Source: CAYFYS01 sp965202905 (GTDB lineage Bacteria; Pseudomonadota; Alphaproteobacteria; MPNO01). From it: DNA of 64,000 bases. The notes under the pieces were generated by a model, which did not search any database, was not told the origin of the DNA, and saw nothing but the letters and a program-made list of their open reading frames with translations. The stretch covers positions 930,001 to 994,000 of the forward strand of contig OZ241868.1 of assembly GCA_965202905.1 (NCBI GenBank), written 5' to 3'. Shown here one piece after another: positions 16,005 through 24,064 of this stretch. Numbering within the stretch: the stretch's first letter is position 1; every line of letters begins with the position of its first letter. Position numbers and translations under genes: made by a program.

Positions 16005-19000
16005 CGCCCGAGCCCCAGCGCAGCCAAAAGCCGTTGCCAGACGGGCTGCGCAGGCGGCGCAGGCGCCGCTTCCCCGCCGCCTTCCCTGCCATCCCCGCCT
16101 GCCCTGCCATCGCCGCCGCCGACCTGCGCGCCCAGCCGCTGAAAGAACTGGCGGACCAGCGCCCGGGCGGCGCCTTCCAGCATGCGCCCGCCGACCGCGG
16201 CCACGGCGCCGGAGATCCCGACGGTGTATTCGTAGGAGACCCGCGTACCGCCGTCGGCCGGCGCGAGCCGCACCCGCCCTTCGCCTTGCGAGGAGCCGAG
16301 CGGTCCGGCGAGATCGCCGGAAATCCGCGCGGATTTCGGCGGATCCAGCTCCGACAGGCTGACATTCGCCTTGAACTTTCCGCGCACCGGCCCGGCGCCG
16401 AGGCTCGCCTCGGCGCGGTAGCTGTTCTCGGCCACGAGGCGAAGCGCGTGGCACCCGGGGATCACGGCGGCAAGCTTGTCGGGGTCGAGCAGTGTCCGCC
16501 AGACCTCCTCCGGCCCGGCGGGGAGCACGGTCTCGCCGGAACCCGCCAGCACATGACCCGCGGCCTTCTCCGCACCGGCCGGCTCCGCCCGGCCGGCCGG
16601 CGGCGGCGGTTCTTCAGCATGGATCAGCGCGCTGACGCCGGCGGGAGTCAACGGCAGGGTGACGTTCTCGACATCGAGCGCATCGCATACCGCGTTGGCG
16701 ATGCAGACCGGCGTGGACATGCAGTTGCCCTCGCCGATCCCCTTGGCGCCCAAAGGCGTCAGGAGCGACGGCGTCTCCATGTGCAGGATCACCGGCTCGG
16801 GCACCTCCCAGGACGTCGGAACCAGATAGTCGGCGAAGGTGCCGGTCAGAAAGCTGCCGTCCTCGCCATAGGCGAACTCCTCGTAAAGCGCGCAGCCGAC
16901 GCCCCAGGCGAACGCGCCATGAATCTGGCCGTCGGCGAGCAGCGGGTTCAGGAGCTTGCCGGAATCGTGCATCGTCACATATTTGTCGATCCGGATCTCG
17001 GCCGTGTCGCGGTCGACCTCCACGCCGCAATAGTCGAAGACGAAGCCGTAGGTCAGCGAGGAGTTGATCTGGTCGGAATCGTTGGGCGGCTCCATTTCCG
17101 GCGGCGACCAGGAGCCGGTCTCGCGAACGCCGGGCTCCATCCCGTCGGGCAGGTTGCCCGGCGTCCAATGGGCCGCGCCCGCGGCACGGTAGAGATCGAT
17201 GGCGTTCTCCGGGTTGTCCGCGGCGAAGATTTTTCCCCCGGCGAACGTGAGGTTTTCGGCCGGCGCGTTCAGCGTCTGGCTCGCGATCCGGGCGAGCTTG
17301 GTGCGCGCCTTCTTGGCCGCGATGTCGGCCGCGACAGCGGTGGACGACGAGAACCGGGAGGAATAGTTACCGGTCGCGATCGACCAAGCGTCCTTCGCGG
17401 TGTCGTGCTCCAAATTGACGTGGATGTTTTCGGGCCTGAGTCCCAGATTGTCGGCGACGATCTGGGACAGCACCGTCATGTGGCCCTGGCCCTGCGGAAT
17501 CGAGTCGGCCGTGACGTTGACGGCGCCCAGCGGGTCGACGTTTACGGTGGCGTTCGAGACCGCCCCCCCCTTGGGGTTCCGACGGCGCTCCTCGCGCGGC
17601 AGGATGTTGCTGAGATAGCCCATGTTGGACTGCGCCGGCTCGACGATCACGGCGTAGCCGACGCCGTAGAGCCGGCCCTCCTCGCGCGCCTCATCGCGCC
17701 GGCGCTTGAGATCGTCCAGCCCGCCCTGCGCCGCGCCGAGATTCACCGCCCGGGGAAAATCGCCCGAATCGAGCAGCGCCCCCGCGGCGGCGCGGTAAGG
17801 AAAGACCCCGGCCGGAACCAGGTTGCGGGAGATCACATCCAGGGGATCGAGCCCCAGCTCGACCGCGACGCGGTGGACCAGCCGCTCGATGGCGTAATAC
17901 ATCTGCGGCCCGCCGAAGCCGCGGACCATCGCCGACGGGCACTTGTTGGTCATCACCACGCGGTTGGTGACCGCGAGGTTCCTGATGTCGTAGGCGCCGG
18001 TCAAGACGCCGTGCATACGGTAGAGCGGCCCCGGCATCGGCGCGCGCAGGAAGGCGCCGTAGTCGTCGAGCTGGTCGAAGCGGAAGGCCGTGATCTCGCC
18101 ATCGGTCTTGACCGCGGCCGCGATCTCGATCACCCGGTTGGGCGCGGCGCTGGCGGCGCTGAGATGTTCGAGGCGGTCTTCGACCCATTTGACCGGCCGG
18201 CCGGCGACCTTGGAGGCCAGCCCCATCAAGACGACATAGGGAAAGATCTGTACCTTGACCCCGAAGCCGCCGCCGGAAAAGTTGGGCGTGCGCATGCGAA
18301 GCCTGGAGCTGGAGACCCGGAGCGCCTTCGAGATCACCGTATGGGTCGTATAGGGACCCTGAAAGTTCGAGGCCACGTCGTAGGATCCGGTCGCCGGGTC
18401 GTAATCCGCGGTCACCACATAGCCTTCGAGCGGGGTCTGGGAATTGCGCGGGTAGGAGATCTTGAGCCTGACCGTCCGGTCGGCCTCGGCGAACGCCTTG
18501 TCCGGGTCGCCGTAGACGAAGTCGCGCGTGGACACGACATTGCTGCCGACTTCCTCATGGACCAGCGGCGCGCCTTCGGCAGCCGCCTCTTCGGCGTCGA
18601 CAGCGGGCTCGAGCGCGCGGTACTCGACCTCGATATGGGCCAGCGCATCCTCGGCCTGGTAACGGTCGCCCGCCAGCACGAGGGCCACCGGCTCTCCGAC
18701 ATAGCGGACCCGGTCGACCGCAAGCGCCCATTGCAGCATCGGCTGGCGCAGGACGATCAGGAACGGATCGGAGATCTCCTTCAGCTCGTCCCCGGTCAAC
18801 ACCGCGGCGACGCCGGGCCGCGCCTTCGCCCCGGCGGTCTCCAGCGAGACGATCTCGGCATGGGCATGGGGCGAGCGCAGGATCGCGGCGTGCAGGGTCC
18901 CCGTCCGGGTCGGCAGATGGTCGGAGAACATCGCCCGACCGGTCAGCAGCGCCGCATCCTCGACGCGCTCGACCGCCCGACCGACGAACGTTTCGCGCTC

Positions 19001-19015
19001 AGCCTGTTCGGTCAT
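16001..19015 (-). CDS. Molybdenum hydroxylase large subunit fused to a CoxG-like SRPBCC domain
   Basis: A 1004-residue protein. Residues 1-800 are the molybdopterin-binding subunit: FVGRAVERVEDAALLTGRAM at the N-terminus, TPNFSGGGFGVK (243-254), MVRGFGGPQ (363-371) and the catalytic glutamate in GAKGIGEG (E762). The AYxCSFR loop of true aerobic CO dehydrogenase is absent, so an aromatic, heterocyclic or aldehyde hydroxylase is more likely than CO oxidation. A Pro/Ala linker follows, then residues 823-970 form a CoxG-type START fold (VLPAGPEEVWRTLLDPDKLA). CoxG is normally a separate membrane-anchoring protein, so the fusion may tether or assemble the enzyme. Confidence 0.88.
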   Translation of the reverse strand: MTEQAERETFVGRAVERVEDAALLTGRAMFSDHLPTRTGTLHAAILRSPHAHAEIVSLETAGAKARPGVAAVLTGDELKEISDPFLIVLRQPMLQWALAVDRVRYVGEPVALVLAGDRYQAEDALAHIEVEYRALEPAVDAEEAAAEGAPLVHEEVGSNVVSTRDFVYGDPDKAFAEADRTVRLKISYPRNSQTPLEGYVVTADYDPATGSYDVASNFQGPYTTHTVISKALRVSSSRLRMRTPNFSGGGFGVKVQIFPYVVLMGLASKVAGRPVKWVEDRLEHLSAASAAPNRVIEIAAAVKTDGEITAFRFDQLDDYGAFLRAPMPGPLYRMHGVLTGAYDIRNLAVTNRVVMTNKCPSAMVRGFGGPQMYYAIERLVHRVAVELGLDPLDVISRNLVPAGVFPYRAAAGALLDSGDFPRAVNLGAAQGGLDDLKRRRDEAREEGRLYGVGYAVIVEPAQSNMGYLSNILPREERRRNPKGGAVSNATVNVDPLGAVNVTADSIPQGQGHMTVLSQIVADNLGLRPENIHVNLEHDTAKDAWSIATGNYSSRFSSSTAVAADIAAKKARTKLARIASQTLNAPAENLTFAGGKIFAADNPENAIDLYRAAGAAHWTPGNLPDGMEPGVRETGSWSPPEMEPPNDSDQINSSLTYGFVFDYCGVEVDRDTAEIRIDKYVTMHDSGKLLNPLLADGQIHGAFAWGVGCALYEEFAYGEDGSFLTGTFADYLVPTSWEVPEPVILHMETPSLLTPLGAKGIGEGNCMSTPVCIANAVCDALDVENVTLPLTPAGVSALIHAEEPPPPAGRAEPAGAEKAAGHVLAGSGETVLPAGPEEVWRTLLDPDKLAAVIPGCHALRLVAENSYRAEASLGAGPVRGKFKANVSLSELDPPKSARISGDLAGPLGSSQGEGRVRLAPADGGTRVSYEYTVGISGAVAAVGGRMLEGAARALVRQFFQRLGAQVGGGDGRAGGDGREGGGEAAPAPPAQPVWQRLLAALGLGR

Positions 19016-19161
19016 CTCACCCTTCCCGCAGGCGGTCGCCCCAGCATGTGGCTAGGCATTGGGCATCTCCGAATCGAGCGATTCCCGCTCCGAGAGTGAA
19101 CTGGACGCCGGCCCATTTGAATAAACAACCATAACCCAACTCGTCACACATTCCTTACGTA

Positions 19162-19199
19162 TAGATCATTGATGCGCAGGTAGATCATCAATGCGCAGG
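19162..19199. repeat. 19-bp direct repeat, two copies, over the 3' end of the next gene
   Basis: Copies at 19162-19180 and 19181-19199 differ at two adjacent bases in the middle (TG versus CA). The first copy contains the stop codon of the gene at 19166-19840, so the gene's end was created or shifted by the duplication. Confidence 0.85.
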
Positions 19200-19840
19200 T
19201 ATTCTCCCTCTTTGGACTGCTTCTCGTCCTTCTGACACCGGGTGATCTTACGAAGGCCTTTAGGAAGGGGGAGCTCTAACCAAAGAGGCCGACCGTTCGG
19301 CTTCATCCAACTTGGCCAATCTCCGTGGTAAATGCGTTCGGACTCTCGGGGAGACATCAACACCAAATGCGGCACTACAAGGTCTACGCCCGGTCCGTCT
19401 TTTCGGAAGATGTGTTTCAGACGCTTGACCTTAGATAGCAACTGTTTGTTTGTCCAGCCCGTGTCCCCCTTCGCTTCGATAAGCATGAGGTGTGTTTTGT
19501 GATCGCTTTCATTCTGAAAACCTATGAGCAGATCTATATCCCGATGGTTCGCTTTAAAAAGCTCTAGATTTTTGTTGCAAATCAGGCCCGGCGCCGGATC
19601 ATTTTCCGACAGACGATTTTTTTCCGCCAGATAGAGTGCGACTTGGATCCAATCCAGGTGGTAGTCCATAGCAACAAACGCGTTGTCTGGAACTGAGATA
19701 TTCAGAATTTGTTCCAATTTTCTTCTAAATTCAGGATCGAGACAGAAAGCCTCTACACCCAACGCTCTACTTAGGAGGATGAAGCGCTCCTTTCGATTGA
19801 ACGACTGGAGGTGTTCGATAATTTTTGGCGCTGGCTGCAT
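19166..19840 (-). CDS. Hypothetical protein with PD-(D/E)XK nuclease-like motif
   Basis: A 224-residue protein that is visibly more AT-rich than its neighbours, suggesting transfer. The middle reads HRDIDLLIGFQN (D101, D103) then HLMLIEAKGDTGW (E122, K124), the D...ExK arrangement of PD-(D/E)XK nucleases. The N-terminus is helical and there is no signal peptide. No partner methylase or helicase is next to it, so it may be a stray restriction or defence gene. I do not recognise a named family. An in-frame duplication covers its last codons. Confidence 0.55.
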   Translation of the reverse strand: MQPAPKIIEHLQSFNRKERFILLSRALGVEAFCLDPEFRRKLEQILNISVPDNAFVAMDYHLDWIQVALYLAEKNRLSENDPAPGLICNKNLELFKANHRDIDLLIGFQNESDHKTHLMLIEAKGDTGWTNKQLLSKVKRLKHIFRKDGPGVDLVVPHLVLMSPRESERIYHGDWPSWMKPNGRPLWLELPLPKGLRKITRCQKDEKQSKEGEYLRIDDLPAHQ

Positions 19841-19937
19841 CTAAACCACCTATACTAGAGCGGACGGGATGTCCGCTTACCCAGCCAAGCACACGCAGCG
19901 CGTGCTTCAACGCCCTCCGGCGACTTCCGCATCCAGC

Positions 19938-20450
19938 TCATCTCAACTCATACCGCCTCTCGTGGCGAACGTCCCGCCGGACGACATTATCGAAAAACTC
20001 CGCGAACCGGCCCGTCCCGAAGGCTCGAAGGCCGGCCCATCCCGAAGGAAATGTATCGGAACCAGCACATGGGGGGCAAGAGCGGCGGCGAAGCGTTTGA
20101 GGTCGGCTTCAGGACCCTGCGCGAACGATCCTGCTTCAGACAGCCCTCCCCCATCGAATAGGCGAGCGCGCGGCCCCGGCGTCGGCGCGCAGAGCATCGG
20201 CGCGCGCAGGAAGGCGCCGCAGTCGTCGAGCTGGTCGAAAATGGTCCTGGTGGGGGTACGAGACCAGCACGCCCGAGAGGCTGTCGTCATGTTCCCGGAA
20301 TCCGGAAACCGCCGGCGGCAGGCTTTCGCGCGCACCCTCGTCGTCGGGCGCGTCGAGCGGCAGGCCGACATCGAGCGCAAGGCGTTTGCCTCGACTGTGC
20401 CTCGACTTCGATGCACGCGGCGACGATCGTCGGGCGGCTTGCCCACAAGC
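19938..20450 (-). pseudogene. MBL-fold (metallo-beta-lactamase-like) hydrolase, dead
   Basis: Read leftward: CIEVEAQ (20417-20397), then in another frame GKRLALDVGLPLDAP and VLVSYPHQDHF (the HxHxDH region, with its first histidine replaced by tyrosine), then foreign sequence, then FDGGGLSEAGSFAQGPEADL with LKRFAAALAPHVLVPIH, then after another shift RFAEFFDNVVRRDVRHE and a stop at 19938. This is the layout of an MBL-fold hydrolase of the RNase-J-like type. Several frames and the loss of the middle make it non-functional. A 46-bp stretch copied from the molybdenum hydroxylase gene lies inside it. Confidence 0.65.
20193..20238. repeat. 46-bp copy of the coxL-like gene inside the MBL pseudogene
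   Basis: Bases 20193-20238 match 18034-18079 at 45 of 46 positions, in the same orientation. The source encodes FDQLDDYGAFLRAPM in the large subunit. In the pseudogene the block replaces the zinc-site continuation of the MBL gene. Confidence 0.9.
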
Positions 20451-20529
20451 GCCCGACGGGACAGGATACCCTGGTATCTTCGTGCTGCAATATCTTCGCG
20501 CTGCAATCGCCGGTCGGGCGGGAGGGACG

Positions 20530-22110
20530 ATGAAGGATAACACCGTGATCGTCGACAAATCGGTGAGCCCGTCCGCGCTCGACTTCGCGCCGGTCTTCAA
20601 CGTTGCGGTCCCGTTCATCGACCGCCATCTGGACGAAGGGCGCGCGGACAAGACCGCCATTCGCACGGCCGAGGACTCGCTTACCTATGCCGGGCTCGCC
20701 GGGCGAGTGAACCGGTGCGGCAACGTCGTCCTGGGGCTCGGAATAGAAGCGGGCGAGCGGGTTCTGATGGTAATCAAGGACTGCCCCGACTTCGTTTGCC
20801 TGTTTTTCGGGGCCATCAAGGCCGGCGCCATCCCCGTCCCGGTCAACACGCTGCTGCGCGCCGCGGACTACGCATTCCTGATCGAGGATTCCCGGTGCGC
20901 CGCGCTGGTCTACAGCCCGGAATTCGCAGACACAATCGAATGCGCCCTGGCCGGGGCGAGTCACGCGCCCAGGCATACGATCCCGACCGAGGGCGCGGGC
21001 GGGCTGACGGGGATGATGGACGAGGCCGCCGCCGATCTGGAGCCGGCCCCGAGCGCGCCCGGGGACGACTGCTTCTGGCTCTATTCGTCGGGCTCGACCG
21101 GCAACCCGAAGGGCGTCGTCCACGCCCATCGCGACATGGTGTGCACGTCGGAGCGCTACGCCGTGGCCGCCACCGGCCTGCGCGAGGACGACATCGTCTA
21201 TTCGGTCAGCAAGCTGTTCCATTCCTACGGCTTCGGCAACGCGATGACGTTCCCGCTTTGGGCGGGCGCTGGCATCGTCCTGAGCGACCGCCGGGTCTCG
21301 CCCGAGATGACTTTCGAGATCATCGAGGCGTTCCGGCCGACCGTTTTCTACGGCGTGCCGACGCTCTATGCGCAGCAGCTTCGGGCGATGGAGACCGCGA
21401 ACCCGGACCTGTCGTCCCTGCGCCTGTGCATCTCCGCCGGCGAGGCCCTGCCGGCCGACGTGCTGCGGCGCTGGACCGGGCGCACCGGCGTGCTGATCCT
21501 CGACGGGCTCGGTTCGACCGAGATGCTGCATATCTTCATCACCAACACCGAGGCCGATCACAAGCCCGGCGCCTCGGGCCGCGTGGTGCCGGGCTACGAG
21601 GTCAGGATCGTCGACGAGCACGGCGAAACGGTTCCGCGAGGCGAGATCGGCGGCGTCCACGTCAAGGGCGAATCGGCCGCCAGCCGCTACTGGAACGACC
21701 CCGGGAAGACCGCGGGCACCATGCTGGGCGAATGGCTGAACACCGGCGACATGTACTACCAGGACGAGGACGGTTATTTCATCAACTGCGGCCGCGGCGA
21801 CGACATGCTCAAGGTCGGCGCCTTGTGGTGCTCGCCCTTCGAGATCGAAGCCGCGCTGATCGAGCACGCCAAGGTTCTGGAGGCTGCGGTCGTCGGCCGC
21901 GCCGACGAGGACGGGTTGATCAAGCCCGAGGCGTTCGTGGTCCTCAACGACGCCGGCGACGCCGGCGAGGACATGGCCCACGATCTGCGCGAGCATTGCC
22001 GGGACAGGCTCGCCCGCTACAAATACCCGCGCTGGTTCACCTTCGTGGACGAACTGCCCAAGACCGCGACCGGCAAGATCCAGCGCTTCCGGCTGCGCGC
22101 CGAAGGCTGA
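20530..22110 (+). CDS. Benzoate-CoA ligase-family acyl-CoA synthetase
   Basis: A 526-residue AMP-forming ligase of the ANL superfamily. The P-loop YSSGSTGNPKGVVHAH lies near residue 180, the A5 region LDGLGSTEML near 325, then the A7 aspartate in LNTGDMYYQDEDGYF, the hinge GRGDDMLKVGALWCSPFEIE and the catalytic lysine in LPKTATGKIQRFRLR at the C-terminus. The ATG at 20530 follows GGGAGGG. ANL ligases of this clade activate aromatic acids such as benzoate or 4-hydroxybenzoate. It converges on a UbiD decarboxylase gene, with which it could form an activation and decarboxylation route. The exact substrate is open. Confidence 0.88.
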   Translation: MKDNTVIVDKSVSPSALDFAPVFNVAVPFIDRHLDEGRADKTAIRTAEDSLTYAGLAGRVNRCGNVVLGLGIEAGERVLMVIKDCPDFVCLFFGAIKAGAIPVPVNTLLRAADYAFLIEDSRCAALVYSPEFADTIECALAGASHAPRHTIPTEGAGGLTGMMDEAAADLEPAPSAPGDDCFWLYSSGSTGNPKGVVHAHRDMVCTSERYAVAATGLREDDIVYSVSKLFHSYGFGNAMTFPLWAGAGIVLSDRRVSPEMTFEIIEAFRPTVFYGVPTLYAQQLRAMETANPDLSSLRLCISAGEALPADVLRRWTGRTGVLILDGLGSTEMLHIFITNTEADHKPGASGRVVPGYEVRIVDEHGETVPRGEIGGVHVKGESAASRYWNDPGKTAGTMLGEWLNTGDMYYQDEDGYFINCGRGDDMLKVGALWCSPFEIEAALIEHAKVLEAAVVGRADEDGLIKPEAFVVLNDAGDAGEDMAHDLREHCRDRLARYKYPRWFTFVDELPKTATGKIQRFRLRAEG

Positions 22111-22130
22111 GCCGCGGCGGCAATGAAACC

Positions 22131-22154
22131 GGGGCGGCCCGCGAAGGCCGCCCC
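22131..22154. terminator. Bidirectional hairpin between convergent genes
   Basis: GGGGCGGCC (22131-22139) pairs with GGCCGCCCC (22146-22154) across a 6-nt loop. It sits between the ligase (ending 22110) and ubiD (ending 22208). No long T tract follows on either strand. Confidence 0.6.
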
Positions 22155-22207
22155 GAATCGTTCGTCCGGCGAAGTTCGTCCGGCGAGGGTCCTGGTCTTC
22201 CGCCGGA

Positions 22208-23785
22208 CTACCTGCCGGTGCGCGCGAGGCTGTGGACCCAGCCCTTCATGCGCGACCTGGCGTTGTCGATCTGGTCCTCCGAGAAGAAGTCCGACAAGGT
22301 CACCTTCTCGATCGGATAGACCGGGCGCAGGAAGTCGCTCTCATAGCCGAACGGAACCGTGGCGTCGATGCCCATGCCGCCTTCGAACATGGTGTTCGAG
22401 GCCGTCCATTCCTTGTCGCCGGCAGTCATGCGCTCCGCAGGCATGAAGGTCTGGCCGCGTCCGCCGGGGAGCGGATTGAGAATGTCGGTCTTCGGGTTGA
22501 CGCGGGTGGTCAGGCACCACATCACGTCGTCCATGTCGTAGGGATCGGTGTCCTCGGAGACCGCGATGCACAGGCGCGAGCCTTGCGAGGTCGCCAGGAT
22601 CGCGGCCATGAAATTGCGCTGCCAGCCCTCGTCCAGCCGGTTGCGCTTCTTGACCTGGATGATCCCGCCGCCCCAGTCGGTCATGCAGTAGGGGATGACG
22701 CAGTCCTGGATGATGCCGGGCTGCATGCGCTCGCACAGCTCGAACATCGCCGCTTCGCGCACCGTGGTGTCGATGTTGTGGTCATCCAGCGTGTGCACGC
22801 CGAGCGCAAAGATGATCGGCTTGGTCTCGGGCTTGCGCATGGTCACCGCGGTGACGTGGAATGTGGGCGCCTTGTAGGCCTTGCCCATGTAGCCCGCCCA
22901 TTCGGGATGGAAATGGAAGCGACCCTGGACGCCGGCCTCCTCCGCCTCGCCGGTCTCGTAGCGCCGGTCGCGCGGGTTGACGTAGCCTTCCAGCACCAGC
23001 TCGCAATCGGCCAGCGCCAGCGCATCGACCGTGCGCGCCTTGACCATGCGGACCGGCTGGCCCTGGACGGCGCCGGCGATGCCGATCTCGTCGCAGCCCT
23101 GGGGCAGGATCACATAGTCGAAGCCCGCGCCGGCGAGAAGGGTGCAGGACGGCGGCACGCCGAAGCACATGGTGATCGGCACCGGCTTGTCGTCCTTGTA
23201 GTGCTTGGAGACGACCTGCCACATGTGCGAACCGGGCGAAATCTGGAAGGTTCCGACATTGCCCCAACGGAAGTTCATCCGGTTGTAGCCGAGATCGGAG
23301 CCGCCATCGAAATACTCGCCGGTGATCACCCGGTTGCCGGAGCCGACCGTCAACTCGGGCTCATAGGTGGTATGGCGGATCGGCACCATGAACTCGTTGA
23401 CGTCGGCCGGGTTCTCGATCACATGCTCCTGACACGGCGCCTCGTCCTGAGAGATCGTCACCGGGGGCAGCGGATGCGACAGCGCGTAAGCGAGCTTGCG
23501 CGTGCGGTCCGTGTCGTCGGCCCAGCCGAACATCTTGTTGATCACCGAGATGTCGCCGAACAGATTGGTGATCAGACGGTGGTTGGGCTTGCCCTTGACG
23601 TTATTGAACAGGATCGGGCAGCCGCCATCCATCTGCTTCTGGATCGCGGTCAGTTCGAGGTCGGGATCGACCTGCTTGTCGGTCTCGATCAGATCGCCTT
23701 CCGTCCTCAGCCAATCCAGGGTGTTGCGCAGGTCGAAGATCGCCTCGGGCGGCGCCCCGAGTGCTTCCTTTGCAGCCGTGCTCAT
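22208..23785 (-). CDS. UbiD-family prenylated-FMN decarboxylase
   Basis: A 525-residue UbiD-type enzyme. NTLDWLRTEGDLIETDKQVD opens the first domain; GSHMWQVVSKHYKDDKPVPI and a P-P-S-C-T-L-L segment form the split-barrel core; the long C-terminal part (PYCMTDWGGGIIQVKKRNRL) completes the fold. Such enzymes need prenylated FMN from a UbiX; none is in this window. The ATG at 23785 has AAGGAG upstream. Its neighbours are two acyl-CoA ligases and a molybdenum hydroxylase, suggesting decarboxylation or carboxylation of an aromatic or heteroaromatic acid. A separate UbiD gene lies at 62112. Confidence 0.88.
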   Translation of the reverse strand: MSTAAKEALGAPPEAIFDLRNTLDWLRTEGDLIETDKQVDPDLELTAIQKQMDGGCPILFNNVKGKPNHRLITNLFGDISVINKMFGWADDTDRTRKLAYALSHPLPPVTISQDEAPCQEHVIENPADVNEFMVPIRHTTYEPELTVGSGNRVITGEYFDGGSDLGYNRMNFRWGNVGTFQISPGSHMWQVVSKHYKDDKPVPITMCFGVPPSCTLLAGAGFDYVILPQGCDEIGIAGAVQGQPVRMVKARTVDALALADCELVLEGYVNPRDRRYETGEAEEAGVQGRFHFHPEWAGYMGKAYKAPTFHVTAVTMRKPETKPIIFALGVHTLDDHNIDTTVREAAMFELCERMQPGIIQDCVIPYCMTDWGGGIIQVKKRNRLDEGWQRNFMAAILATSQGSRLCIAVSEDTDPYDMDDVMWCLTTRVNPKTDILNPLPGGRGQTFMPAERMTAGDKEWTASNTMFEGGMGIDATVPFGYESDFLRPVYPIEKVTLSDFFSEDQIDNARSRMKGWVHSLARTGR

Positions 23786-23976
23786 CAGTCTCTCCTTCAA
23801 GCGTCCCCAAGGGCCGCGTTATTCGGCGGCCGGGGCGGTTCGTTGCCGCGTTAATCGGCGGCGGAAACGAGCGACGGGTTGTCAGAACCCACCGCAACGC
23901 GCTTTCGCTGTCCGGCCTGGCGCTCGAGCCGAGCCGGACGGCGACCGGACACTACCCGGCCGAACCCATAAAGGCA

Positions 23977-24004
23977 AAGTCTGGCCGGCGACCCGGCCAG
24001 ACTT
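23977..24004 (-). terminator. Terminator of the second acyl-CoA ligase gene
   Basis: A perfect 12-bp stem, AAGTCTGGCCGG with CCGGCCAGACTT, and a 4-nt loop lie 60 bp past the ligase stop. The run TGCCTTT follows on the minus strand. This implies that ubiD is transcribed separately. A 17-bp tandem duplication (24036-24052 and 24053-24069) covers the ligase stop codon. Confidence 0.7.
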
Positions 24005-24064
24005 CGTTTCGATCGCAACGAGCGTGAATCGCTATGTCCGCAGCGCGTCAGGGTCCGCAGCGCG

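Noticed and set aside
16001..19015. Aerobic carbon monoxide dehydrogenase
   Set aside because: The large subunit lacks the AYxCSFR active-site loop, so a general molybdenum hydroxylase is the safer call.
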